This document shows positions 1-8,488 of a stretch of DNA of 64,000 nt, one piece after another. The DNA lies in contig NZ_JAHLNO010000004.1 in NCBI RefSeq assembly GCF_018916875.1, forward strand, positions 372,001 to 436,000, given 5' to 3'. This stretch comes from Virgibacillus proomii. GTDB taxonomy: Bacteria > Bacillota > Bacilli > Bacillales > Amphibacillaceae. The notes below the pieces were generated by a model that ran no database searches, was not told where the DNA came from, and saw only the letters and a list, made by a program, of their open reading frames with translations. How positions within the stretch are numbered: position 1 is the first letter of the stretch; each line of letters opens with the position of its first letter. The translations under genes and the position numbers were made by a program.

Positions 1-973
1 CGCTTATTCCATCTGGATTTAAAACACCAATACCTAAAATGATAAACCCGATTGCCGGAATAATATTATAAGCAATAATTAGTTTTATATTCGAAGTAGA
101 TAATGCACCAATTACGCCAAAGATCATCGATAAGCCAGCGATCCAAATAAACATGTCATGTGTTAAATCTGTTTTATGGATAAAGATAAGTGAAAATGTG
201 CGTAAAATCGAGTAAATTCCTACTTTTGTCAGTAATGCGCCAAATAGGGCGGATATGACCGGATTTGGGACAATATATGATTTTGGCAACCAGTAATATA
301 ATGGAAACAAAGCTGCTTTCGTAGCGAAAACGAAAAACAATAGAATCCCGATAGTAGTAATGATTCCCTGCTGTTCAACTTCTTGAACTCTCTCTGCAAT
401 TTGTGCCATATTTACGGTACCAACAACTGCATATAGAAATGCAACAGCGGTAACAAAAAGCATAGAAGAGAATAAATTAATTAACAAATATTTTAGAGAT
501 TCTCTTAATTGTACCTTTCCACCACCAAGTACGATTAAGCCATAAGAAGCCATTAACAGCACTTCAAAAAATACAAATAAGTTGAATAAGTCTCCAGTAA
601 TAAATGCTCCGGATACACCTGTGATAAGGAAGAAGAAAAAGGGGTAGAAATAATAAATTTCCCTTTTTTCTAATCCTGCATACGGTGCATAGAAAGCACA
701 TGCTGTTGCAATAACATTTGTTGTCAACACTAATATCGCTGCTAATCCATCCATTACTAAAATAATTCCGTAAGGTGCGATCCAGTCCCCGGTATTCAAA
801 ATGATCGTACCGTTTTCCAGCACATACCAAGTGATATAACCGGCAGTTCCTAAACTTATTAATGAAAACAGCTTCGTTAATACCCTAGATAACTTCACCT
901 TGCGATGAAAGAAAATTAGAATGATAGCTGATATTAATGGAATAATGATTGGTAATACTGCTAAATTACTCAT
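1..973 (-). CDS. mrpD: Mrp/Mnh Na+/H+ antiporter subunit D (partial, 3' end outside window)
   Basis: Membrane subunit of the multi-subunit Mrp antiporter, which exchanges cytoplasmic Na+ for external H+. The frame is open from the ATG at 971-973 to the window edge, giving about 324 residues of a protein usually near 490. It is hydrophobic throughout and belongs to the proton-pumping NADH-quinone oxidoreductase membrane subunit family. Visible family features are a GDLFNLFVFFEV segment near residue 125 with the conserved Glu, a KAALFPLYYWLPK segment near 216 and IKLIIAYNII near 294. The start overlaps the mrpC stop by 8 bp (ATGAGTAA), which indicates translational coupling. Subunits E, F and G would lie beyond position 1. 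Function is from family knowledge. Confidence 0.93.
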   Translation of the reverse strand, partial: MSNLAVLPIIIPLISAIILIFFHRKVKLSRVLTKLFSLISLGTAGYITWYVLENGTIILNTGDWIAPYGIILVMDGLAAILVLTTNVIATACAFYAPYAGLEKREIYYFYPFFFFLITGVSGAFITGDLFNLFVFFEVLLMASYGLIVLGGGKVQLRESLKYLLINLFSSMLFVTAVAFLYAVVGTVNMAQIAERVQEVEQQGIITTIGILLFFVFATKAALFPLYYWLPKSYIVPNPVISALFGALLTKVGIYSILRTFSLIFIHKTDLTHDMFIWIAGLSMIFGVIGALSTSNIKLIIAYNIIPAIGFIILGIGVLNPDGIS

Positions 974-1304
974 TTTCGTTACCCCTTAACTCTTCCATAA
1001 TGTCTGTATTATTTTCTTGAGAAGCCCGATAGGCTAACACCAAAAGGAGACTTGTAACACCAAAGCTGATTACAATGGATGTTAAAATCAGTGCCTGTGG
1101 CAACGGGTCCGTATAATTGGAAATACCTTCTCTTAGTATTGGAGGTTGTCCAGCTTTTAACCGTCCCATCGTTAAAATAAGAATATGCGCACCATGAGAG
1201 ATAAGAGCTGTACCAATGATAATCCGTATTAATTGCTTTTGTAATAAGTTATAGATCGCAGTTGCAAACAAAACTCCTGCTAATATGGATGTGATAATTT
1301 CCAT
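966..1304 (-). CDS. mrpC: Mrp/Mnh Na+/H+ antiporter subunit C
   Basis: Small NuoK-like membrane subunit of the Mrp antiporter, 112 aa, the usual size. Three hydrophobic segments are visible (about residues 2-20, 27-45 and 70-94), and residues 30-40 (GTALISHGAHI) match the NuoK-type pattern. The ATG is preceded by AAGGAGG lying inside the last codons of mrpA, 2 nt after the mrpA stop. The gene is therefore translated in series with mrpA, and mrpB, which normally sits here, is absent. The 3' end overlaps mrpD by 8 bp. Confidence 0.95.
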   Translation of the reverse strand: MEIITSILAGVLFATAIYNLLQKQLIRIIIGTALISHGAHILILTMGRLKAGQPPILREGISNYTDPLPQALILTSIVISFGVTSLLLVLAYRASQENNTDIMEELRGNENE

Positions 1305-1306
1305 AA

Positions 1307-3622
1307 TTATTCAGCCTCCTTATTCTTTTTCATTTTAATGAGGCCAACTACTGCTAAAGCGGCGATACCCAGTACAGAAATTTCGAATAATGTATCTAAG
1401 CCACGAAAATCAACTAAAATAACATTCACGATATTATCTCCGCCACCTAGCTTGTAGGAATTCTCTACAAAGTAATCGGCAATGGAATCAAACCATCTGC
1501 TGCTGTTTGCCGAAATAGCTACAATGGTAATTAATGCACCAAAGGCAATGGAGATAATTGCATTTATTGTTTTTGTTTTAATGGAGTCGGTTGACTTACG
1601 CATTTTTGGTAAATGATAAAAACAAAGCAAGAACAAGGCAACCGTAACTGTTTCAATAACTAACTGGGTTAATGCAATATCTGGTGCTCGGTAAATAACA
1701 AACAGTATAGCTACACCAAAACCGACTACCCCAAGTACTAAAATAGCAGCAACATTATGATTCATATAAATGGTAGCAATAGCAGCAATAATCATAACGG
1801 CTACCACTGCAATTTCAATAAAAGATGGTTCAGCTAATTGGTCTGTACTAAAAGCAAATCCATCCGTTAAAAACATGTATACAACGGAAACGATAAGGAC
1901 AGTGCTTAGTATTAAGGACATGTATGTCTTTAATGAACCTGTCATATAAAAGTTAGTAATACGATTAGAAAGCGTGTCCAGCTTGCTAATAATCCCATTA
2001 TATATATGATTAAAACTAGCTTTACCAGGTAGAAAGTTGTACACAGCTTGCCATTTCTTTCTGGTTATAAACAATACCGTACCAATGCCTACAACGGCTA
2101 GTGACATGAAAAATGGTGATATAAAACCATGCCAAAAAGAAATTTTTTTGTATTCGACGGCGTTGTTGACTGCAGTTGCAGCGTGTTGTAAAAATGGAGC
2201 ATTTACCATATTTGGGAACAGACCAATCAGAATAACACCTGCTACTAAAAGAATCGGCGCGATAAGCATGCCAATCGGTGCTTCATGCGGTTTTTTCGGT
2301 AATTGATCCAATTGTTTTTTGCCAGTAAATGTTCCAAAAAAGAAATACATGGAATACACAAATGTAAAAATACTACCGATAACTGCTAAATAAGGAATAA
2401 CTTGACTCCAACCACCTGATCCTAAACCAAGTGTGGCGTCAAAGAACATTTCCTTGCTATAAAAACCATTTAAAAACGGCAACGGTACTCCAGCCATCGA
2501 GAATGTACCAAAGATTGCCAAAGTAGCTGTGATTGGCATGAGTGTTGCTAAACCGCCAAGCTTGCGAATATCTCTTGTACCCGTTTCATGATCGACAATA
2601 CCTGCCACCATAAACAGACTACCTTTAAATGTTGCATGGTTTAAAATATGAAAAACAGCTGCAAATATAGCGATCGGAGTTCCAAATCCAAGCATTGCCA
2701 TAATCATCCCAAGCTGACTAATGGTAGAAAACGCTAGAATTGCTTTTAGATCGGTTTGTCTCACGGACATATAAGAGCCCCAACATAATGTAATAATTCC
2801 AATAACACTTACAACAATAAAGAACCATTCATATGTTGCAAATATCGGAGAAAAACGAGCAACTAAAAATAAACCAGCTTTTACCATTGTGGCTGAGTGT
2901 AAATAGGCACTGACTGGAGTGGGTGCTTCCATAGCATCAGGTAGCCAAATATGGAAAGGAAATTGAGCAGATTTTGTAAATGCCCCTAATAAAATAAAGC
3001 CTAAAATCAATGGCAAGTAATTACTGCTTAAAATCATATCTGCTTGCTGAATCATCTCCTGTATGCTCGTTGTCCCAGTAACTACATACAACAAAATGAA
3101 TCCGCCCAACATGTTTAGCCCGCCAAAGACAGTAATTAGCATTGATTTTAATGCACCATAACGTGAGCGTTCCTTGAAGTGCCAGTAACCAATAAGTAAA
3201 AATGATGATATCGATGTTAATTCCCAGAATGTATAAAGCACAAAAATGTTGTCAGATAGTACGACACCGAGCATTGCACTCATAAACATGAGTAAATAAA
3301 CATAAAAATTACCTAGCTGTTCGGACTTGTCTAGGTAGTAGATGGAATAAAATACAACTAATGCACCTATCCCACTAATTAACAAGACAAACAACAGACT
3401 TAAACCGTCTAAGTACAAATCAAAATTAATTCCTAGCGATGGAATCCAACTATATTGCTCCATAACCGGTGAAAAATCAGTGCCGATAAAGGAAGCAAAG
3501 TAAATAAAAATAAAGAATGGCACAAAGAAAATAAAGATTCCTGTATGTATTTTTGTTTTTAATTTACTTAATGCAGGTATAAAACATGCAATAAGAAGTG
3601 GAATGAGTATTGCATATAACAT
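1307..3622 (-). CDS. mrpA: Mrp/Mnh Na+/H+ antiporter subunit A
   Basis: Largest subunit of the Mrp Na+/H+ antiporter, 771 aa and polytopic. The N-terminal two thirds are NuoL-like, with the conserved Glu of FWELTS at residue 134, WLPDAMEAPTPVSAYLHSATMVKAG near 226-250 and HILNHATFKG near 325. The C-terminal part holds the DUF4040-type RAPDIALTQL motif near 645 and the MbhE-like tail ending GLDTLFEISVLGIAAL. That is the usual MrpA end; there is no fused MnhB domain. The ATG at 3622 follows AAAGGAGG. It is the first gene of a minus-strand operon, with a roughly 350-nt leader region up to the sda terminator. The antiporter gives Na+ and alkali tolerance. Confidence 0.95.
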   Translation of the reverse strand: MLYAILIPLLIACFIPALSKLKTKIHTGIFIFFVPFFIFIYFASFIGTDFSPVMEQYSWIPSLGINFDLYLDGLSLLFVLLISGIGALVVFYSIYYLDKSEQLGNFYVYLLMFMSAMLGVVLSDNIFVLYTFWELTSISSFLLIGYWHFKERSRYGALKSMLITVFGGLNMLGGFILLYVVTGTTSIQEMIQQADMILSSNYLPLILGFILLGAFTKSAQFPFHIWLPDAMEAPTPVSAYLHSATMVKAGLFLVARFSPIFATYEWFFIVVSVIGIITLCWGSYMSVRQTDLKAILAFSTISQLGMIMAMLGFGTPIAIFAAVFHILNHATFKGSLFMVAGIVDHETGTRDIRKLGGLATLMPITATLAIFGTFSMAGVPLPFLNGFYSKEMFFDATLGLGSGGWSQVIPYLAVIGSIFTFVYSMYFFFGTFTGKKQLDQLPKKPHEAPIGMLIAPILLVAGVILIGLFPNMVNAPFLQHAATAVNNAVEYKKISFWHGFISPFFMSLAVVGIGTVLFITRKKWQAVYNFLPGKASFNHIYNGIISKLDTLSNRITNFYMTGSLKTYMSLILSTVLIVSVVYMFLTDGFAFSTDQLAEPSFIEIAVVAVMIIAAIATIYMNHNVAAILVLGVVGFGVAILFVIYRAPDIALTQLVIETVTVALFLLCFYHLPKMRKSTDSIKTKTINAIISIAFGALITIVAISANSSRWFDSIADYFVENSYKLGGGDNIVNVILVDFRGLDTLFEISVLGIAALAVVGLIKMKKNKEAE

Positions 3623-3679
3623 GGATTGGAATTCCTCCTTTATAGACTGAAACGGCTTTTAAAATAATTTCTAGGAACA

Positions 3680-3731
3680 CAAGTAACCGGCTTTCAATTG
3701 GTTCTCGGCTTACATGCGTGGGCTTGACCCA
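3680..3731 (-). promoter_or_regulatory. possible structured 5' leader of the mrp operon
   Basis: On the minus strand upstream of mrpA, TGGG and CCCA (3719-3731) can form a small hairpin. Next to it CATGTAAGCCG (3706-3716) pairs with CGGTTACTTG (3680-3689) over 9 bp with one mismatch and one bulge. I do not recognise a known riboswitch consensus. The remainder of 3732-3952 shows nothing further. Confidence 0.3.
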
Positions 3732-3952
3732 TAACACAGGATAAATAATCATATTTTGTTATTTTTATACGTAATTACTTATTCCATGCATTAATTAGAG
3801 AATGGTAAAATGTAGTGTTAAATCCATAAAAGGATTGGTCGGATCAAACTTTTGTCTTGGAGTAGAAATATAAGAAATGGATGGACTACTACCTTTGTGT
3901 GTATGAAGCCTTATACAAAAACATTTTAACACATTAAATTATCAATAAAAAT

Positions 3953-3992
3953 AAAAAACCCTTAGAAATCATAAATTCGTAAAGGGTTTTTT
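3953..3992 (-). terminator. rho-independent terminator after sda
   Basis: Inverted repeat AAAAAACCCTT (3953-3963) and AAGGGTTTTTT (3982-3992). Read on the minus strand it gives an A/T-extended stem ending in a T-run, 34 nt past the sda stop. It separates sda from mrpA. Confidence 0.75.
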
Positions 3993-4025
3993 AGTCTCTT
4001 CATATTTAATATAGTGATAGAAATT

Positions 4026-4172
4026 TTAACCTGATTTTATGTTTTTTATTTTATCCGATAGCTGTCTTCTATGAATTTCTTCTTCAATTAAAGAGAGAAA
4101 ATCAGGGCTTAGATTTAATTCATTTGCTGTAATGTATGATTCGAGCAATAGTTCGTCCGACAAATGTTCCAT
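4026..4172 (-). CDS. sda: sporulation checkpoint inhibitor Sda
   Basis: 48-residue helical-hairpin protein beginning [13 protein letters not shown]. It matches Sda of B. subtilis closely (LSDELLIESY, then a second helix [10 protein letters not shown] aligned with the IENEIKRRSL part). Sda binds the sporulation kinases KinA/KinB and blocks phosphorelay entry when replication initiation or DNA integrity is perturbed. The ATG at 4170-4172 is preceded by TAGGAGGG. The position just upstream of divergent yqeG is the same as in B. subtilis. Upstream DNA carries a sigma-A type promoter and three DnaA boxes, fitting the known DnaA control of sda. Confidence 0.9.
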   Translation of the reverse strand: MEHLSDELLLESYITANELNLSPDFLSLIEEEIHRRQLSDKIKNIKSG

Positions 4173-4220
4173 AAATACAGCCCTCCTAAAAGTAAAAATC
4201 TTCTGTAATAAGTTATTAAT

Positions 4221-4249
4221 AATTTACCATGAACCTAAATCTAGGACAA
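4221..4249 (-). promoter_or_regulatory. predicted sigma-A promoter of sda
   Basis: On the minus strand: -35 TTGTCC (4244-4249), 17-nt spacer, -10 TAAATT (4221-4226), about 50 nt upstream of the sda start. The -35 lies 8 bp from the inverted DnaA box pair. Confidence 0.55.
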
Positions 4250-4257
4250 GGTTGAAG

Positions 4258-4281
4258 TTATCTACAGTCGGCTGTAGATAA
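4258..4281. promoter_or_regulatory. inverted pair of DnaA boxes upstream of sda
   Basis: TTATCTACA (4258-4266) and its reverse complement TGTAGATAA (4273-4281) are separated by 6 bp. Each differs by one base from the DnaA consensus TTATCCACA. Flanking bases extend the palindrome by one pair. Confidence 0.7.
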
Positions 4282-4347
4282 CCTGTGTACAAATTTGGTA
4301 AAAATGCTAGAAACGCACATAAATCAACTCGAAAAATGTTAATAAAG

Positions 4348-4356
4348 TTATCCACA
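4348..4356 (+). promoter_or_regulatory. consensus DnaA box
   Basis: Exact TTATCCACA in the sda-yqeG gap, 66 bp beyond the inverted pair. The gap 4173-4584 otherwise holds only promoter-type AT-rich DNA and no gene. Confidence 0.75.
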
Positions 4357-4584
4357 GTGCAAAAAAAGGGGGGATTTGTCGAACGATTTATTCAAATAAC
4401 TTGCATATTATACGACGTTCATTAAAACTAAAAGCAACGATATAACGTGTTATGAATAAAATTCAAGGCAAACAGCTTATTAAAAATTAAAAAGGGCTTC
4501 CCTTTATTTTTCTAGAAAGTTGAAAAGGATAAGGTTATAATTGTATTCTTGTAGTAAGTAGAAAGATGATAATGAGGTGTAACT

Positions 4585-5100
4585 GTGCTGAAGAAGTTTT
4601 TGCCAAATGAGCATGTAAAAAGTATATTTGAAATCCATCCGAGTGCTTTAAAAGAGAAGGGAATTAAAGGTATTATTACCGATTTGGATAATACATTAGT
4701 CGCTTGGGATGTTAAGGATGCAACTTCAGAAGTAATTCAATGGTTTCAATTAATGGAGGAACACGACATTAAAGTTACAATTATATCGAATAATAACAGA
4801 GAAAGAGTTAGGGTCTTTTCGGAACCGTTAGATACGCCATTTGTATTTAGTGCTCGCAAACCTTTAACGAAGGCGTTTAAAACGACCGCTAAAAAAATGG
4901 GATTAAAAAAAGAGGAAATTGTTGTCATTGGCGATCAAATTTTAACGGATATATTTGGTGGAAACATCGCGGGATTTTATACTATATTAGTTGTTCCCAT
5001 CATTCAAACAGATGGGCGATTAACGAGAATTAATCGGAAAATTGAACGTCGAATCCTTGCATATATGCGTAAAAAAGGAAAGATTAGCTGGGAGGAATAA
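4585..5100 (+). CDS. yqeG: HAD family (class IIIA) phosphatase YqeG
   Basis: 171-aa haloacid dehalogenase-superfamily phosphatase. Motif I is DLDNTL near residue 33, motif II is SNNN near 68, and the Lys and GDQ...TD motifs fall at about 91 and 117. It is the usual length and collinear with YqeG of B. subtilis. The family includes yeast Gep4, a phosphatidylglycerophosphate phosphatase, so a role in phosphatidylglycerol synthesis is plausible but inferred. The start is GTG after GAGGTG. The gene opens the yqe operon, with 2 nt to yqeH. Confidence 0.93.
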   Translation: MLKKFLPNEHVKSIFEIHPSALKEKGIKGIITDLDNTLVAWDVKDATSEVIQWFQLMEEHDIKVTIISNNNRERVRVFSEPLDTPFVFSARKPLTKAFKTTAKKMGLKKEEIVVIGDQILTDIFGGNIAGFYTILVVPIIQTDGRLTRINRKIERRILAYMRKKGKISWEE

Positions 5101-5102
5101 AT

Positions 5103-6203
5103 TTGAAAACAATCTATTGTCAAGGCTGTGGGGCGGTTATTCAGACAACTGATAAAAGTGAGCCTGGGTATACACCACCATCTTCACTAACTAAAGAAGA
5201 TGTATTATGTCAACGATGCTTTCGATTAAAGCATTATAATGAAATACAGGATGTCTCTTTAACGGATGGCAACTTTTTAAAAATGGTTGGAACGATCAGA
5301 AATACGCGAGGTCTTGTCGTTCATATTGTTGATATTTTCGATGTAGATGGAACTTTAATTAGCGGCTTATCACGTATTGTTGGTGATAAACCGATACTGT
5401 TAGTCGGTAATAAAATGGATCTTATTCCTAAATCTGTAAACAAAAGAAAATTATTGCAATGGCTTCGTGCTCAAGCGAAAAAAGCCGGAATAAAGGTAGT
5501 AGATTGTTTTTTGATTTCTTCTATGAAAGGTCATGGGTTGGAAGCATTAACAGAACAAATTGAAAGACAGCGAAAAGAGAACAATGTTTATATCGTCGGT
5601 ACTACGAATGTAGGTAAATCAACGTTTATTAATCGATTAATCAAGCAATCCACCGGTTATAGCGAAGTAATTACCACTTCTTATTTTCCCGGGACAACGC
5701 TTGGGTTTATTGAAATCCCATTAGATGATAATTCATCTCTAATTGATACTCCCGGTATTGTAAATAAACAGCAGATGGCGCATTATATTTCTAAGGAAGA
5801 TTTAAAATTAATCACGCCGAACAAGGAAATAAAACCACGAGTATATCAGTTAAATTATGGACAGACTTTATTTTTTGGTGGTTTAGCAAGATTAGATTTT
5901 ATAAAAGGGGATAAGCAATCGTTTGTTTGTTATTTTTCAAATCAACTACCCATCCATCGAACGAAGCTGGAAAAGGCAGACGAACTATACGAAAACCATT
6001 TAGGAGAATTATTATCCCCACCAACAAAAGCCTCTGTCGATAAAGTTCCACCGTTTATTAAGAGTACATTTCGAATAGAGACAGGTAAGTATGATATTGT
6101 TTTTCCTGGTTTAGGTTGGGTAAGTATTTTAGGAAAAGGGGCTACCGTAACAGCCCATCGGCCAAAAGGTGTTGCTGTTTCGATAAGAGATTCATTTAAT
6201 TAG
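5103..6203 (+). CDS. yqeH: circularly permuted ribosome assembly GTPase YqeH
   Basis: 366-aa GTPase required for 30S subunit biogenesis. It has an N-terminal zinc finger (CQGCG near residue 6 and CQRCF near 36) and a circularly permuted G domain: G4 NKMD comes first (about 103), followed by G1 GTTNVGKST (about 166) and G3 DTPG (about 215). A C-terminal RNA-binding type domain follows. Order and length match the family. The TTG start lies 2 nt after yqeG. The neighbours yqeI and rsfS are also ribosome-associated factors. Confidence 0.95.
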   Translation: MKTIYCQGCGAVIQTTDKSEPGYTPPSSLTKEDVLCQRCFRLKHYNEIQDVSLTDGNFLKMVGTIRNTRGLVVHIVDIFDVDGTLISGLSRIVGDKPILLVGNKMDLIPKSVNKRKLLQWLRAQAKKAGIKVVDCFLISSMKGHGLEALTEQIERQRKENNVYIVGTTNVGKSTFINRLIKQSTGYSEVITTSYFPGTTLGFIEIPLDDNSSLIDTPGIVNKQQMAHYISKEDLKLITPNKEIKPRVYQLNYGQTLFFGGLARLDFIKGDKQSFVCYFSNQLPIHRTKLEKADELYENHLGELLSPPTKASVDKVPPFIKSTFRIETGKYDIVFPGLGWVSILGKGATVTAHRPKGVAVSIRDSFN

Positions 6204-6216
6204 GAGGAGAGTACTA

Positions 6217-7056
6217 GTGGTATATCGTTTCGGCTTAATCGGATATCCAATTTCTCATTCGTTATCACCGTGGATACACGAACGGTTTATGGAGAAAACG
6301 TCAACCAAAGGAACGTATTCGCTATTTGAGTTTGCGCAACAAACACCTGTAGAAGAGATTGTCAAGCATTTAAAGTCCATAAACGTACATGGTTTTAATG
6401 TAACTGTTCCTTTTAAACAGCAGATCATGACTTTTCTGGATGAGATAGATCCGGTTGCTAATAGAACTGGAGCTGTTAATACGGTAATAAATAAAAATGG
6501 AAAATGGATAGGTTATAACACAGATGGAGTCGGCTATGTACGTTCTTTACAGGATAGGTTTCCAAACTTGTTTAAAATGACACCTCGTCGTGCGCTGATT
6601 CTTGGTGCGGGTGGTGCTGCTCGAGGGATCTTTACTGCACTGGTTCAGGTTCATTTTGATCAGATTGACATTGCTAATCGAACAAAAGAAAAGGCTGTTG
6701 CTATTTGTCGTCATGCAAATAATGACTCCCAAGTATTGTCCTTTGAAGAAGCAGAAGCAAGATTAGCGGATTATGATATTGTGATTCAGACAACTTCTGT
6801 AGGTATGAAGCCTAATATAGAGCAAACAATAATTACAAAAGAGGATTTTCCGTCGGCTGTGATTTATAGCGATATTATCTATCAGCCGATAAAGACGAAA
6901 TTTTTGCAGCAGGCAGAAAAGAGCGGAGCACCTGTCCATTATGGTCATACGATGTTACTTTATCAGGCACAATATGCCTTTGAGATCTGGACCGGGAAAA
7001 AGCCGGATATTGGAATGATGGATGATGAGTTAGAGCAAATTTTGAAAGGAAGATAG
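6217..7056 (+). CDS. aroE: shikimate dehydrogenase (NADP+)
   Basis: 279-aa enzyme reducing 3-dehydroshikimate to shikimate in aromatic amino acid synthesis. The substrate-binding domain has PISHSLSP (about 11-18) and NVTVPFK (about 61-67, with the catalytic Lys). NTDGVGY follows near 100, and the NADP Rossmann loop GAGGAARG is near 129. The GTG start follows TAGGAGGAGAG. It lies in the middle of the yqe operon, 13 nt after yqeH and 1 nt before yqeI. Confidence 0.95.
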   Translation: MVYRFGLIGYPISHSLSPWIHERFMEKTSTKGTYSLFEFAQQTPVEEIVKHLKSINVHGFNVTVPFKQQIMTFLDEIDPVANRTGAVNTVINKNGKWIGYNTDGVGYVRSLQDRFPNLFKMTPRRALILGAGGAARGIFTALVQVHFDQIDIANRTKEKAVAICRHANNDSQVLSFEEAEARLADYDIVIQTTSVGMKPNIEQTIITKEDFPSAVIYSDIIYQPIKTKFLQQAEKSGAPVHYGHTMLLYQAQYAFEIWTGKKPDIGMMDDELEQILKGR

Positions 7057-7057
7057 T

Positions 7058-7348
7058 ATGTTAACAGGGAAACAAAAACGTTTTTTACGTGCTGAGGCAA
7101 ATCAACTGAAACCGATTTTTCAAGTTGGTAAAATAGGTGTAAATCAAAATATGGTTGCTCAAATTGAAGATGCCTTGGAGAAAAGAGAACTATTAAAAGT
7201 AAGCATTTTACAAAATTGCCTAGAAGATAAAACGATCGTTGCCGAACAATTAGCTGAAAGAACAGGTGCTGAAATTGTGCAAATTATAGGGAATAACATC
7301 GTTCTTTATAAAGAATCCAACAAAAATAAGCATATTCAGCTTCCGTAA
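7058..7348 (+). CDS. yqeI: CRM-domain RNA-binding protein YhbY/YqeI
   Basis: 96-aa single CRM domain protein. It begins MLTGKQKRFLRAEANQL and contains the GKIGV loop (about 24-28), the family's RNA-contacting GxxG-type turn. CRM proteins associate with pre-50S ribosomal subunits. The start is 1 nt after the aroE stop, preceded by GAAAGGAAG. Length matches the family. Confidence 0.92.
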   Translation: MLTGKQKRFLRAEANQLKPIFQVGKIGVNQNMVAQIEDALEKRELLKVSILQNCLEDKTIVAEQLAERTGAEIVQIIGNNIVLYKESNKNKHIQLP

Positions 7349-7359
7349 AGGGTGGTATC

Positions 7360-7926
7360 ATGCAACGAATTGGTATATTAGGGGGAACTTTTGATCCACC
7401 ACATATTGGACATTTAATTATTGCAGAAGAAGTTCGGCTCGCATTACATTTAGCTGAAATTTGGTTCATCCCATCTTATACACCTCCTCACAAAGAAGAG
7501 GCGAAAACAAGTCCGGATCATCGGTTAGAGATGGTTCGGCTTGCTATTAAGGATAATCCTTATTTTAAGGTGAATACAGTGGAATTAGAGAGAAGCGGAA
7601 AGTCATACACGATTGATACGATAAAGGAATTGCAAAAAAGGTATTCAGATAAGGAATTTTATTTTATTATTGGTGCAGATATGGTTGAATATTTACCGAA
7701 ATGGTATCGGATTGAGGAACTTTCCGAATTAGTTACTTTCGTTGGGGTGAAACGGCCAAATTATCAATTAAAAAGCAGTTTTCCTGTTAAAGAAGTTGAT
7801 ATACCGCTAATTGAAATTTCATCAACATTGCTGCGAAAACGATGTGCTAAAGGGGAATCTGTAAACTATTGGTTACCTCAATCCGTTTATCATTATTTGA
7901 AGGAGCATCATTTATATGGATATTGA
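7360..7926 (+). CDS. nadD: nicotinate-nucleotide adenylyltransferase
   Basis: 188-aa enzyme converting nicotinate mononucleotide and ATP to deamido-NAD in NAD synthesis. Nucleotidyltransferase motifs are GGTFDPPHIGH (about 8-18, including HxGH) and the ISSTLLRKR signature (about 152-160). The ATG follows GGGTGGT. The last 11 bp overlap yqeK (ATGGATATTGA), implying coupling. Confidence 0.95.
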   Translation: MQRIGILGGTFDPPHIGHLIIAEEVRLALHLAEIWFIPSYTPPHKEEAKTSPDHRLEMVRLAIKDNPYFKVNTVELERSGKSYTIDTIKELQKRYSDKEFYFIIGADMVEYLPKWYRIEELSELVTFVGVKRPNYQLKSSFPVKEVDIPLIEISSTLLRKRCAKGESVNYWLPQSVYHYLKEHHLYGY

Positions 7927-8485
7927 TACCGCGATAGAGAAAGTAAAACCACAGCTTACGAAAGAGCGATTTGCTCATTCATTACGAGTGGCTGATTTGT
8001 CTAAAAGATTGGCTAATCAGTTTGGAGAAAATGAATATAAGGCGGAATTAGCCGGTGTGTTACATGATTACGCCAAATATCGTTCAAAGGAGGAAATGGC
8101 TCGGTGGATTTTGACTACTTCTTTACCAAAGGATTTGCTTCAATATCATCATGAGCTATGGCATGGTCCGGTTGGTGCTCTGTTATTAGAAAAAGAACTC
8201 GGTATCCAAGACAAAGTGATCCAAGAGGCAGTTCGCTACCACACAACTGGTAAGGCGTATATGAGTAAGCTGGAAATGATTATTTTTTTAGCGGACTATA
8301 TTGAACCGGGTCGAAAATTCCCCGGAGTGGATAAAGTAAGAGAAGTAGCAAAAAAGAATTTAGAACAAGCTTGTTTTATGGCATTAGCAAAAACTATTCA
8401 GTATTTACTCGGAAAACAGACTACCATCTACCCTGATACATTTCACGCATATAATTATTTTAATCGAAAAATAAGGAGGAATTAA
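7916..8485 (+). CDS. yqeK: HD-domain symmetrical Ap4A hydrolase YqeK
   Basis: 189-aa HD-superfamily metal-dependent phosphohydrolase. Metal ligands are visible as H21 (FAHSLRVA) and H50-D51 (LHDYAK), with further His residues at about 81 (WHGP) and 107 (RYHTTG). B. subtilis YqeK hydrolyses diadenosine tetraphosphate to ADP, so the same activity is expected. It overlaps nadD by 11 bp and lies 3 nt from rsfS. Confidence 0.92.
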   Translation: MDIDTAIEKVKPQLTKERFAHSLRVADLSKRLANQFGENEYKAELAGVLHDYAKYRSKEEMARWILTTSLPKDLLQYHHELWHGPVGALLLEKELGIQDKVIQEAVRYHTTGKAYMSKLEMIIFLADYIEPGRKFPGVDKVREVAKKNLEQACFMALAKTIQYLLGKQTTIYPDTFHAYNYFNRKIRRN

Positions 8486-8488
8486 TTA

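Noticed and set aside
2037-2306. Plus-strand open frame of 89 codons inside mrpA
   Set aside because: Shadow of mrpA in another frame, without a binding site.
3564-3752. Minus-strand open frame of 62 codons over the mrpA start
   Set aside because: Overlaps the mrpA start in another frame and has no support.
4510-4545. sigma-A promoter of yqeG
   Set aside because: A TATAAT at 4536 exists but the -35 region is poor, so the exact promoter is not claimed.
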